Shown piece after piece: positions 1-5,255 of a stretch of 5,277 bases of DNA. The position numbers and the translations under genes were made by a program. How positions within the stretch are numbered: the first letter of the stretch is position 1; every line of letters starts with the position of its first letter. Under the pieces are notes generated by a model. It had not been told where the DNA came from. It made no database searches and saw nothing but the letters and a program-made list of their open reading frames with translations. Origin of the DNA: Planctomycetota bacterium (GTDB taxonomy: Bacteria > Planctomycetota > Phycisphaerae > Sedimentisphaerales > Anaerobacaceae); NCBI GenBank assembly GCA_017885385.1, contig JAFNGF010000049.1:589-5865 (forward strand), read 5' to 3'.

Positions 1-826
1 AACTTCGGAGTTCCGCGGCCGTGTCAGCCTTCACTGGCAACACCGCCATTCTTTTGTTCTTGGTATACGCACAGCTTACCGTAACCGTACGACGTTCGAG
101 ATCGAACGATGATACCTTCAGGCTTTGCAGCTCCTTACGTCTCAAGCCGCTTTCTACAGCCAAACGATAGAGCAATGCCTTCTCATACCCTTGCATGCCG
201 AAGCGTTTTGGCCCTCGTGCCGTGGTTTCTAACAGCCTTCTCATTTCGTCCGGCTCAAGTGCTCGTCTGTCATGCCTGCGGTCGGTCTTGGCATTTATCT
301 TGGTTAGGTGTGCAATAGGTGATTCGCTTGCCCGGCCATCCTGTACCATCCAGCGGCAGAACTGCTTAATACTTTGCAGGTAGTAATTAAATGTTTGCGC
401 TGATATACCATTCTCTTTGCTTCTTAAGTCAGCAAGATACTGCTGACCCTTGCTTGCTGATATGTCTGTCCAAACGACAAATTTGCATCCGTCGATTATG
501 CTCTGAACACGATACTTAGTCTGTTGTGCGTGTTCAACCGTGTCTCCTTTTGCGAGCAGAGCCTGATAGAAATCTTCCAAATGTTCCCTTAAGGGCTTTT
601 TGCGATCTTCAGCGTACCTATCGATAATTCCTGCTCGAGCCAATTCCGCTTTCTTTTCCAACTCTGCTGCGAGTTGAACTGTTGCCGATTTGTCCCTAAA
701 GCCTTTTACCCTTTTCCTGGTTCCCTCAACTGTCTTGTAATCGACATACCAGAACTTGGACTGTTTGCGTACGGTTTTGCCATTTTTGTCTTTTATTGTA
801 TATTTTTGGTGAAATATCGAAGCCAT
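1..826 (-). CDS. Tyrosine recombinase (phage-type integrase), N-terminal 275 residues, cut by the left window edge
   Basis: A site-specific integrase that would insert and, with a partner, excise the element by strand exchange at att sites. The frame is open from ATG 826 to the edge. Residues 1-75 form a basic arm-type domain (SKFWYVDYKTVEGTRKRVKG at 23-42, then FRDKSAT). Residues about 80-180 look like the helical core-binding domain. The catalytic domain begins near 188; ESGLRRKELQSL places the first catalytic Arg at R229, and YTKNKRMAVLP places the beta-hairpin Lys at K256. The HxxR, H/W and nucleophilic Tyr motifs must lie to the left, so activity cannot be judged. The start is supported by AAGG (837-834) seven bases upstream and by a gap of only 4 nt after the regulator gene, which implies cotranscription and probably translational coupling. 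The N-terminal style is one I associate with Planctomycetota integrases; that part is memory, not a search. Confidence 0.93.
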   Translation of the reverse strand, partial: MASIFHQKYTIKDKNGKTVRKQSKFWYVDYKTVEGTRKRVKGFRDKSATVQLAAELEKKAELARAGIIDRYAEDRKKPLREHLEDFYQALLAKGDTVEHAQQTKYRVQSIIDGCKFVVWTDISASKGQQYLADLRSKENGISAQTFNYYLQSIKQFCRWMVQDGRASESPIAHLTKINAKTDRRHDRRALEPDEMRRLLETTARGPKRFGMQGYEKALLYRLAVESGLRRKELQSLKVSSFDLERRTVTVSCAYTKNKRMAVLPVKADTAAELRS

Positions 827-830
827 AGCA

Positions 831-1028
831 TCACCTTGCCTTTCTTTTGCCTCTTTTGGTGATTGTCAGCCCAAAGTATTTGAGCAGAATATCAGCGGTC
901 TCGACCGTACAGGTTCGGCCTTGCATAATTCGACACAAAGCAGCTTTGTCAATGCCAGTCTCCTTGCTTATCCGGTATCGGCTTTCACCGCAGATTTCGA
1001 TTTGCTTTCTTATCTGCTCCATTATCAT
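831..1028 (-). CDS. Small XRE/Cro-type helix-turn-helix regulator, 65 aa
   Basis: A predicted DNA-binding repressor-like protein. The helix-turn-helix covers roughly residues 16-38 (SRYRISKETGIDKAALCRIM), followed by helices containing TVETADILLKYFGL and a basic tail TKRGKRKAR. It is almost nothing but the DNA-binding fold. A start at 1064 is possible by frame, but that codon lies inside the promoter -35 box. ATG 1028 falls where the predicted promoter would begin transcription, and ATG 1022 (MEQIRKQI) is the other option; neither has a Shine-Dalgarno. The gene sits 4 nt upstream of the integrase and probably shares its transcript. A palindromic operator over its own promoter suggests autoregulation. 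Role as switch for integrase expression is inferred from position. Confidence 0.85.
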   Translation of the reverse strand: MIMEQIRKQIEICGESRYRISKETGIDKAALCRIMQGRTCTVETADILLKYFGLTITKRGKRKAR

Positions 1029-1035
1029 AAGCAAT

Positions 1036-1064
1036 AGTGTAATGGTATAGTTGATATGTGTCAA
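1036..1064 (-). promoter_or_regulatory. Sigma-70-type promoter for the regulator-integrase pair
   Basis: On the minus strand a perfect -35 TTGACA (1064-1059) is followed after exactly 17 bp by TACACT (1041-1036), which matches 4 of 6 positions of the -10 consensus. The first well-placed purine downstream is the A at 1028, eight bases past the -10, which is also the A of an ATG of the regulator gene. The promoter would therefore give a leaderless mRNA. Assignment rests on consensus matching alone. Confidence 0.62.
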
Positions 1065-1067
1065 CTA
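1048..1067. promoter_or_regulatory. 20-bp palindromic operator overlapping the -35 box
   Basis: TAGTTGA (1048-1054), a 6-bp spacer, then TCAACTA (1061-1067): a perfect 7-bp inverted repeat. It covers the whole TTGACA box and part of the spacer of the regulator promoter, so a bound dimer would block RNA polymerase. The small XRE protein encoded immediately downstream is the obvious candidate ligand. Only one copy is visible. Confidence 0.6.
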
Positions 1068-1165
1068 AAAAAGCCACAGTTTTTGCAATTTTTTTTCTCA
1101 AGCCTGTCCTTTTTCTTTTGTAATCCGCCACAAATAAAAATATACGCTCTCACACCCTCACAAAA
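1065..1165. other. AT-rich gene-free stretch between promoter and repeat array
   Basis: No gene is supported here. The stretch has runs of A and T (TTTTTTTT near 1090, then CTTTTTCTTTTG before 1121, and AAATAAAAATATA near 1132-1143) and one isolated ATCCGCCA at 1123-1130. Low melting stability next to a repeat array would suit a DNA unwinding element of an origin, but that is inference. No terminator hairpin is evident. Confidence 0.4.
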
Positions 1166-1338
1166 TGGCGGATGTTAGTTAAGCCTTTTACTATACTGTA
1201 CTTAGCTCCGCCAAAACCGTTTGGCGGATGGTGGCGGATGCCAGCGAACGATACCAAACACCACATCCGCCATAATCCGCCACTTGCAAATGGCGGAGGT
1301 AACTCCTTTACCGATAAACACTTAGCATACATCCGCCA
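1123..1338. repeat. Nine-copy TGGCGGAT/ATCCGCCA array, eight copies mirror-symmetric; candidate origin or iteron region
   Basis: Copies reading TGGCGGAT: 1166-1173, 1222-1229, 1232-1239, and TGGCGGA at 1291-1297. Copies reading ATCCGCCA: 1123-1130, 1265-1272, 1275-1282, 1331-1338, and TCCGCCA at 1207-1213. All except 1123-1130 pair as mirror images about 1252: start plus partner end is 2504 in every case (1166/1338, 1207/1297, 1222/1282, 1232/1272). Adjacent copies in the two inner pairs begin 10 bp apart, one helical turn. The array lies just past the 3' end of the ATPase gene, the place where origins lie relative to rep in some phage satellites such as SaPIs. Alternatives are a regulatory platform for the regulator/integrase unit or recombinase arm sites. 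The geometry is directly visible; function is not. Confidence 0.8.
1207..1228. repeat. Perfect 9-bp hairpin inside the array
   Basis: TCCGCCAAA (1207-1215) and TTTGGCGGA (1220-1228) are perfect reverse complements around a 4-nt loop, ACCG. No T-run follows on either strand, so it is a poor fit to an intrinsic terminator. It combines two array units back to back and could extrude as a cruciform or act as a single-strand initiation hairpin. Confidence 0.7.
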
Positions 1339-1392
1339 AAATTCCCAGAAATAAGAGTAAGTTTTTTTTCCCATTCGTCACAATCTCCAAAA

Positions 1393-2889
1393 CTATTCTG
1401 ACATAATTGCAATTCGTTCCGCAATATCTTCCGGCGTAGGCAGGTTAAGGTCGGTCGCTTCTGCCAATTCAGGGTGAATTACCCTGTATTGATATGGTTT
1501 ACTATCTGCATTGACCGAAATAGCACCTGCTGAAACTAAAGTGCTGAGCCTTCGCCGGACGGTAGTATTACTTACCCCGCTCCAGTCGCCACAGTTCTGT
1601 TGGGTAAAGTCTTCATACTTACCGTCAGCTTCTGGCCCTGTTTGTTCTAATATCGTTTGCAGGAGATCGCGGGACTGTTGATTCACCGGAGAGTATTTGC
1701 GGTTGAGAACTCCTTTTATCACACGATAGACAATTTCGTAATCAATTTCGTCCGCGTCGATATGGTTTTGCTCAACTGCGTCATTTCGCTTTTGAAATTG
1801 CCTCAGCAAAGCCACTGACCGGATCGCAGAAAAGAATTGCTCATTAGTCCGCCTCGTCACAATCTTGGTTTCTGGCAGCAATATATTATCACTATACGGT
1901 ATTCGCACAGCAAGCGGCTTGAGCAGTCGCTGCATCGTATGATGTCGCTCGATAATTTCACGGCGCTTTGATTCGCTTACTGTTTGCCCTTTGGCCTTGC
2001 GCCTTTGGGCCTCGACAATCTTTCTGGTCTGACCGGTCGATTCGTCCGTTACTAATGGTAGAAGTCTTGTGGCGTCCTCGTCGTGAATGTTCGTAGCGGT
2101 TGTACTTTCAATAAAACTGATCGGCCCCGGCTGATATATCAGTGCAGTCGTTAGCTTGCCATCCGGCCCCTTGACCGCAACGGCCTTCCTTAATTCGCCG
2201 CTGCCTACCATTTCTCTGAATGCCTTTGTGTTGTCCTCGGCGTATCCATCCTTGCTTCGATATTCCTGTACCCGCTCGCCGGAAATAACGACTTTGTGTT
2301 TAAGTGATCCGTTTGGCAGGTAATAAAGAGCCTGGTCGGAGAAATCATGTGCCTGTATCAATGCTTCTGGTGGCATCAGTTTGGCCACCGTTTCGATAAT
2401 GAATGATTTACCACTTGCCGATGCACCCTGGACTATGACCGAAAGCGGCCTATCAAGTAAGCGGGACGTCATTACAACGTACAACAGCAAAGCCAAATCC
2501 TCTTCTCCGGCAACGCCAATATCCCGAATATCGGCTGAGATTTGCTCAAACAGGTTCTCATTTTTGAGCAGTTCTAACGCAGCTTCTTTCACTTCTTGCG
2601 GAGTACTGGCCAGCGGGTCCGCCTCTTGATCTTGTGTGTTCTCTTTGGCCTTACGTTTTTCTGTCGTTATCTGCGCAACCTTCTCCAGGATAACCTGCTC
2701 CAGTTGCTCCTGTGAGACTGCCTGGTAAGCCGTATTTACGTCTTTGACAAACTGCTTGCGTTTCTTGCTGTTGGCTATGTCCAACGTATCGGAGTGTAAG
2801 GGACCGGCCTTCTCATCACCAAAGACGACCAGAACCCCTTTAGTGCTGGTGGCTTTATCCGGCTGAAAGTCCAGTCTAATATCGCTCAT
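1393..2889 (-). CDS. P-loop ATPase/putative replicative helicase with C-terminal winged helix, 498 aa
   Basis: Probably the ATP-driven motor of the element's replication module. Residues 1-120 are a charged, helical N-terminal region. The Walker A motif is GASASGKS at 155-162. The Walker B-like strand is HKVVISGE (198-205), ending in Glu without the usual Asp before it. Further motor elements are GPISFIESTTAT (255-266) and a possible Arg finger in DEDATRLLPLVTDES (R275). A winged helix-turn-helix is predicted at about 425-470 (WSGVSNTTVRRRLSTLVSAG), suggesting DNA recognition. The start codon overlaps the TOPRIM stop as ATGA (2886-2889), so the two are translationally coupled. The pairing with a zinc-ribbon/TOPRIM protein supports a primase-helicase role. 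I recall similar ATPases in planctomycete and other bacterial elements, usually unnamed. A non-helicase ATPase role is possible. Confidence 0.82.
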   Translation of the reverse strand: MSDIRLDFQPDKATSTKGVLVVFGDEKAGPLHSDTLDIANSKKRKQFVKDVNTAYQAVSQEQLEQVILEKVAQITTEKRKAKENTQDQEADPLASTPQEVKEAALELLKNENLFEQISADIRDIGVAGEEDLALLLYVVMTSRLLDRPLSVIVQGASASGKSFIIETVAKLMPPEALIQAHDFSDQALYYLPNGSLKHKVVISGERVQEYRSKDGYAEDNTKAFREMVGSGELRKAVAVKGPDGKLTTALIYQPGPISFIESTTATNIHDEDATRLLPLVTDESTGQTRKIVEAQRRKAKGQTVSESKRREIIERHHTMQRLLKPLAVRIPYSDNILLPETKIVTRRTNEQFFSAIRSVALLRQFQKRNDAVEQNHIDADEIDYEIVYRVIKGVLNRKYSPVNQQSRDLLQTILEQTGPEADGKYEDFTQQNCGDWSGVSNTTVRRRLSTLVSAGAISVNADSKPYQYRVIHPELAEATDLNLPTPEDIAERIAIMSE

Positions 2890-3362
2890 TTCCGTCTATC
2901 CGTGAAAGTTATTCTGATTTCGATGGGGCTTGTTTTCTCGATTGTGTGCAGTAGCATTTCTCGATTCAGGCCCGCACTGAGCCATTGTCTGAGGTCTTTT
3001 ACGCCGTCCACCGGATGGATAATTCGCACTCTTGAGTAATGAAGCACCAGCACATCCGCCAGCTTTTGTGCCCCGGCTCTGCCGACCTGGTCGTTGTCAC
3101 CGATGATGACAATTTCCGTACGGCCTCTGGCCGCTTTGGCCGTCATTTCGATTTTGGAATTGCAATTCGGCCTGCCAATAGCATCAAAACCCAGGTCGAG
3201 TGCTGCGCCGGTATCGGTTGCGCCTTCACATACAAGCAGCAGCCCCGTGCTGGTCAACCCCGCAGGGATAAACAGTCCTGTCCTACTGCCGGTCACCGAG
3301 ACCTTACGCCCGTCAGAGAATCGCCTCCGAATGCCGATGGTTTTGCCGAAATCAGTAGACAT
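2886..3362 (-). CDS. TOPRIM domain of a DnaG-like primase, probable C-terminal part of a frame-broken gene
   Basis: Carries the metal-binding catalytic fold of DnaG-type primases. LLLVCEGATDTGAALDLG puts the TOPRIM Glu at E46, and IVIIGDNDQVGRAGAQKLA puts the DxD pair at D89 and D91; VKDLRQWL near 121 resembles the conserved KD-WL segment after the core. The ATG at 3362 is doubtful: it has no Shine-Dalgarno, and the same frame stays open upstream to a TAA at 3542-3540 with no ATG, GTG or TTG. The 35 codons just before it (3467-3363) encode conserved-looking primase sequence including SLRRLKVGWDGKAYTFP. The natural protein is therefore probably joined to the zinc-ribbon gene through a one-base frame change. 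As it stands the domain keeps its catalytic acids but lacks the upstream strand. The stop overlaps the ATPase start by ATGA. Confidence 0.8.
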   Translation of the reverse strand: MSTDFGKTIGIRRRFSDGRKVSVTGSRTGLFIPAGLTSTGLLLVCEGATDTGAALDLGFDAIGRPNCNSKIEMTAKAARGRTEIVIIGDNDQVGRAGAQKLADVLVLHYSRVRIIHPVDGVKDLRQWLSAGLNREMLLHTIEKTSPIEIRITFTDRRK

Positions 3363-3406
3363 AGGGAACGTATATGCCTTCCCATCCCAGCCTACCTTAA
3401 GTCTCC

Positions 3407-3754
3407 TTAGACTTTCTGCCGATACCCCAAGCGAACCGGCCAGTAAGCTGAGCCGGCCCTGGTCCAGTTGTTTTCTGCCACCAGCCCGATGTCGTCTGGT
3501 TGCTTGTCCTGTGCGGTTACAATCTGCACCAGTTTTTGCTTATTGGCGAGGCTTCTGTGCACGTTGGGTACATTGGGTACGTTCTCCCGGAATATATGCA
3601 GCCATCCTGCATCACCGCATTTCTTAACCGAACCCTGCTCGATTCGGGCGCATATCGCCGCTGAACCGTCCTCAGCTACCAAGCACCAGTCGGGCTTTCC
3701 GCAGGCAGGGCAAGGATTGCTCTTGCTGACGCGCTTCATTCTGGCCGGATTCAT
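3407..3754 (-). CDS. Zinc-ribbon (CHC2-like) N-terminal part of the primase, 115 aa
   Basis: The DNA-recognition end of a DnaG-like primase. A four-Cys ribbon C-x2-C-x5-C-x10-C is formed by C15, C18, C24 and C35 (NPCPACGKPDWCLVAEDGS then AAICAR), followed by GDAGWLHIF, the pattern I associate with zinc-ribbon primases of bacterial mobile elements. A linker with a 9-bp tandem repeat (ENVPNVPNVH) comes next. The last residues (about 97-115, TRAGSAYWPVRLGYRQKV) look like out-of-frame readthrough, because the -1 frame over the same DNA encodes better primase sequence. One added base anywhere in the transition would give a 289-residue protein with the TOPRIM part. ATG 3754 is supported by GAGGT upstream; it begins 4 nt after the AlpA-like gene. 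M6 at 3739 is a less likely start. Confidence 0.75.
   Translation of the reverse strand: MNPARMKRVSKSNPCPACGKPDWCLVAEDGSAAICARIEQGSVKKCGDAGWLHIFRENVPNVPNVHRSLANKQKLVQIVTAQDKQPDDIGLVAENNWTRAGSAYWPVRLGYRQKV
3457..3474 (-). other. Interval of the primase frame break
   Basis: The frame that encodes the zinc ribbon must shift by -1 to enter the frame that encodes the TOPRIM part. Two short homopolymers lie in the transition: AAAA (3474-3471 on the minus strand) and GGG (3459-3457). One extra A would give VAEKQLDQGRLS, and one extra G would give WTRGRLSLLA; both read straight into LLAGSLGVSAESL. A true one-base deletion, an assembly or sequencing error, or ribosomal or transcriptional slippage are all possible; the A-run is too short and the codons too irregular for a classical slippery heptamer. 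Confidence 0.6.
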
Positions 3755-3758
3755 CGCG

Positions 3759-3983
3759 TTACCTCGCAGATCCTAACGCCTCAAAGCTTTTCCGGTCGGG
3801 GCAGCCCATCGAAATCCAGGGCTTTATATCCGTCTCAAGACGCCACCTAACTGACCCTGCTATACGGACAGGTGCCGGGATTTTTCCGCACGAGTTCAAT
3901 CTGAAGATTTGGCGCTTCGATAGGCTGAGCATTTCTCCTACCGCCTTTGCGGTCAGCAGTTTTTCTGTTTCGATACTGTTCAT
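3759..3983 (-). CDS. AlpA/excisionase-like winged helix-turn-helix protein, 74 aa
   Basis: A small MerR-like DNA-binding protein of the AlpA/Xis type, which in mobile elements bends DNA for excision or activates int and replication genes. The helix-turn-helix spans about residues 9-30 (LLTAKAVGEMLSLSKRQIFR), then SCGKIPAPVRIAGSVRWR forms the wing and TDIKPWI the final helix; GCPDR follows at 60-64. ATG 3983 is chosen over the ATG at 4016 because AAGGGG lies six bases upstream and the extra 11 residues add nothing to the fold. Its TAA is 4 nt before the primase zinc-ribbon start, so it is first in the alpA-primase-ATPase operon. Its position next to replication genes rather than integrase argues equally for a replication regulator and an excisionase. 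Confidence 0.85.
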   Translation of the reverse strand: MNSIETEKLLTAKAVGEMLSLSKRQIFRLNSCGKIPAPVRIAGSVRWRLETDIKPWISMGCPDRKSFEALGSAR

Positions 3984-3989
3984 AACGAA

Positions 3990-3995
3990 CCCCTT
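3990..3995 (-). promoter_or_regulatory. Ribosome binding site that decides the AlpA-like start
   Basis: AAGGGG on the minus strand, six bases before ATG 3983. The alternative ATG at 4016 has no comparable site, only GGG close to the codon. Confidence 0.65.
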
Positions 3996-4069
3996 AAAAA
4001 TGTATTCATAACCCAAAAAACTTTGCTGAGACTAACACTCTACCATCAGCGTCTGTCACTCCTTAGTGG

Positions 4070-4224
4070 CGAAATTTCGGGAGAAAAATGGTTTTTCGAG
4101 ATAAAAAATGGCGAATAATGGTCTGTTAGAGACTATCTTGGTTTGTTGTTAAGTGTTTGTTGAAAATAAGGTTGTGCTAAGAAGGCAGCGGATGAAAAAT
4201 TTTACTCTTTTTGGCACTCTTTTT
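4070..4224. repeat. Short repeats in the leader of the AlpA operon
   Basis: This part of the 234-bp gene-free leader (4017-4250) has several repeat families: GTTTGTTG at 4141-4148 and 4155-4162 (14-bp period); ACTCTTTTT at 4204-4212 and 4216-4224 (12-bp period); AAAATGG-ending units at 4081-4091, 4100-4111 and a shorter ATAATGG at 4113-4121; and the palindrome CGAAATTTCG at 4070-4079. The region is AT-rich. No convincing -35/-10 pair for the downstream operon was found. The repeats could be binding sites for AlpA or integrase, but each is short and could be partly chance. Confidence 0.45.
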
Positions 4225-4232
4225 AGATGTGA

Positions 4233-4254
4233 CTAAAACGAAATTTCGTTTTAG
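4233..4254. repeat. 22-bp perfect palindrome at the 3' end of the cysteine-cluster gene
   Basis: CTAAAACGAAA (4233-4243) is followed at once by its reverse complement TTTCGTTTTAG (4244-4254). It includes the TAA stop of the upstream minus-strand gene (4253-4251). The A-before/T-after layout resembles a weak bidirectional terminator, but the only GC pairs are near the middle and the ends, so an operator is equally plausible. Its core CGAAATTTCG recurs exactly at 4070-4079. Confidence 0.6.
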
Positions 4255-5099
4255 GAATCTTGTGAATCCTGGGACTTGAATGTAAGCCTAAACGCAACCT
4301 TCCACGTCTTGGCTTTCTTGTCGTAACGTATAGGTCTGTCCTGTGGCCCAAAGAACGCTTTCAGTGTTCCGCAGATTCGGTCGATGTCCTTGCTGATGTT
4401 CTCAGGTGTATGGTATTCAATAACCTGGTTCTTGCAGTTTTCCGCCAATTTCTCGAATATCCCCCAGAGCTTGTTTGGCAAACCTTTTAGTTTGTGCTTA
4501 AAGCCAAGTTCTGCATAATTTATTCGTTTCCACCCCCCTGTGCCAACTTTGTACCTTACCGTATCATTGTCCAAAACATCTATAGATATCTCCTCCCATT
4601 TGCTTGCTTTGGCAAGTAGGACTTCGACTGAAGATTTTATTTCATTTTCTCTGCGTGCTATCAACCCTGAAAGAAGTTTTTCGACAGAAAGCTCATAAGT
4701 CTGAAAGTTCAGAGATGAGACAAAAGATGTCTGGACAACCCTCTCACGATCTAACTCCCTCTTGTGGGATACATCCTCAATTACCGAGACCGGGCTGAAA
4801 ACAACGAGGAAATCATCATCCGCGCAAAGACGTTTCAAGCCGGAGAGGTCCAACACGCTCTTTCCTGTAATTTTGAAACCGAAGAGAAACCCTATGCGTC
4901 GGTCCTGGTGCGTAGCATAACCCAAGTATGAGTAATCTGGCTCGATCACGTGGAGCCTTCCGTTCAGTCGGTTGGCCTTGCGGATCTCCTCCAGAAGTTT
5001 TTGTATCGAGAAGGCATATCTGTGCAGATCGTCTTCGCTCAGCAATAAGGGGTCGATTTCTGCATTATCCGGGCAGATGGCAAAGTACTCTCCCTGCAT
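4251..5099 (-). CDS. Unrecognised protein with a basic, possibly winged-helix C-terminal half (282 aa from ATG 5099; true start likely upstream)
   Basis: No named family is recognised. From ATG 5099, residues 1-110 are mixed alpha/beta (CPDNAEIDPLLLSEDDLHRY, then GYATHQDRRIGFLFGF at 60-75). Residues 110-170 are charged helix, perhaps coiled (LDRERVVQTS, LIARRENEIKSSVEVLLAK). The C-terminal part has a short strand region, INYAELGFKHKLKGLPNKLW at 193-212, and ISKDIDRICGTLKAFFGPQD near 235-254 followed by IRYDKKAKTWKVAFRLTF; this helix-then-hairpin pattern resembles a winged helix, tentatively. No signal peptide or membrane segment is seen. ATG 5099 has no Shine-Dalgarno and cuts a Cys cluster encoded in the same frame upstream, so it is probably not the real start. 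The gene lies upstream of the AlpA operon, separated by a palindrome and a 234-bp leader. Confidence 0.7.
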   Translation of the reverse strand: MQGEYFAICPDNAEIDPLLLSEDDLHRYAFSIQKLLEEIRKANRLNGRLHVIEPDYSYLGYATHQDRRIGFLFGFKITGKSVLDLSGLKRLCADDDFLVVFSPVSVIEDVSHKRELDRERVVQTSFVSSLNFQTYELSVEKLLSGLIARRENEIKSSVEVLLAKASKWEEISIDVLDNDTVRYKVGTGGWKRINYAELGFKHKLKGLPNKLWGIFEKLAENCKNQVIEYHTPENISKDIDRICGTLKAFFGPQDRPIRYDKKAKTWKVAFRLTFKSQDSQDS

Positions 5100-5255
5100 T
5101 TCAACAATCTGCCGAGGACAGGTTTTGGAGCACGGCAGATTGCAGGGATATGTCTCGCCCTCCGGGTCCGCTTGGACAAACGTGAAAAGGCCCTGTGTCT
5201 TGAGTTGCTCGAATTCCTGTTTCGATTTATTGAGCAGGTCTCGTTTGCGAAAAGA
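5100..5255 (-). other. In-frame N-terminal extension of the 4251-5099 gene, carrying a cysteine cluster
   Basis: These 52 codons are open in the same frame up to a TGA at 5258-5256. They encode a charged helix (NKSKQEFEQLKTQGLFTFVQ) and then YPCNLPCSKTCPRQIVEMQG, so that with the Cys at residue 9 of the shorter call the pattern is C-x3-C-x3-C-x14-C, a plausible zinc site. No ATG, GTG or TTG is present; CTG 5237 is the only near-cognate start in a sensible place and would give 328 aa. Either a non-standard start or a frame error near 5241-5260 is needed. Confidence 0.6.

Noticed and set aside
109..383. Two plus-strand frames near the left edge
   Set aside because: Antisense to the integrase catalytic segment that carries R229; no supporting start site.
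1207..1228. Intrinsic terminator for the ATPase operon
   Set aside because: The stem is strong, but no T-run follows on the minus strand (GCTAAG comes next), and it is 160 bp past the stop codon.
1123..1338. CRISPR array
   Set aside because: Units are only 8 bp, occur in both orientations and have irregular or 2-bp gaps; there are no spacers and no cas genes.
1150..1374. A 74-codon minus-strand frame and a 60-codon plus-strand frame across the repeat array
   Set aside because: Both simply translate the TGGCGGAT units and their filler; neither has a ribosome site or protein-like composition.
2381..2629. Plus-strand 82-codon frame inside the ATPase gene
   Set aside because: Antisense to the Walker A region and serine-rich, as expected of a shadow frame.
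3039..3627. Long plus-strand frames opposite the primase genes (123 and 177 codons)
   Set aside because: They are antisense to motifs that identify the zinc ribbon and TOPRIM domain, and show no recognisable domain of their own.
3999..4015. A -10 box (TATGAA) directly upstream of the AlpA-like gene
   Set aside because: No -35 lies at the proper distance, and the match itself is only partial.
4032..4064. Leader peptide MVEC behind AAGGAG (4064-4059) upstream of the AlpA gene
   Set aside because: The ribosome site is 12 bases from the ATG, too far for confidence, and a four-codon frame is easily met by chance.
4017..4250. tRNA or other structured RNA gene that could mark an att site
   Set aside because: No cloverleaf, T-loop sequence or CCA end can be made out on either strand.
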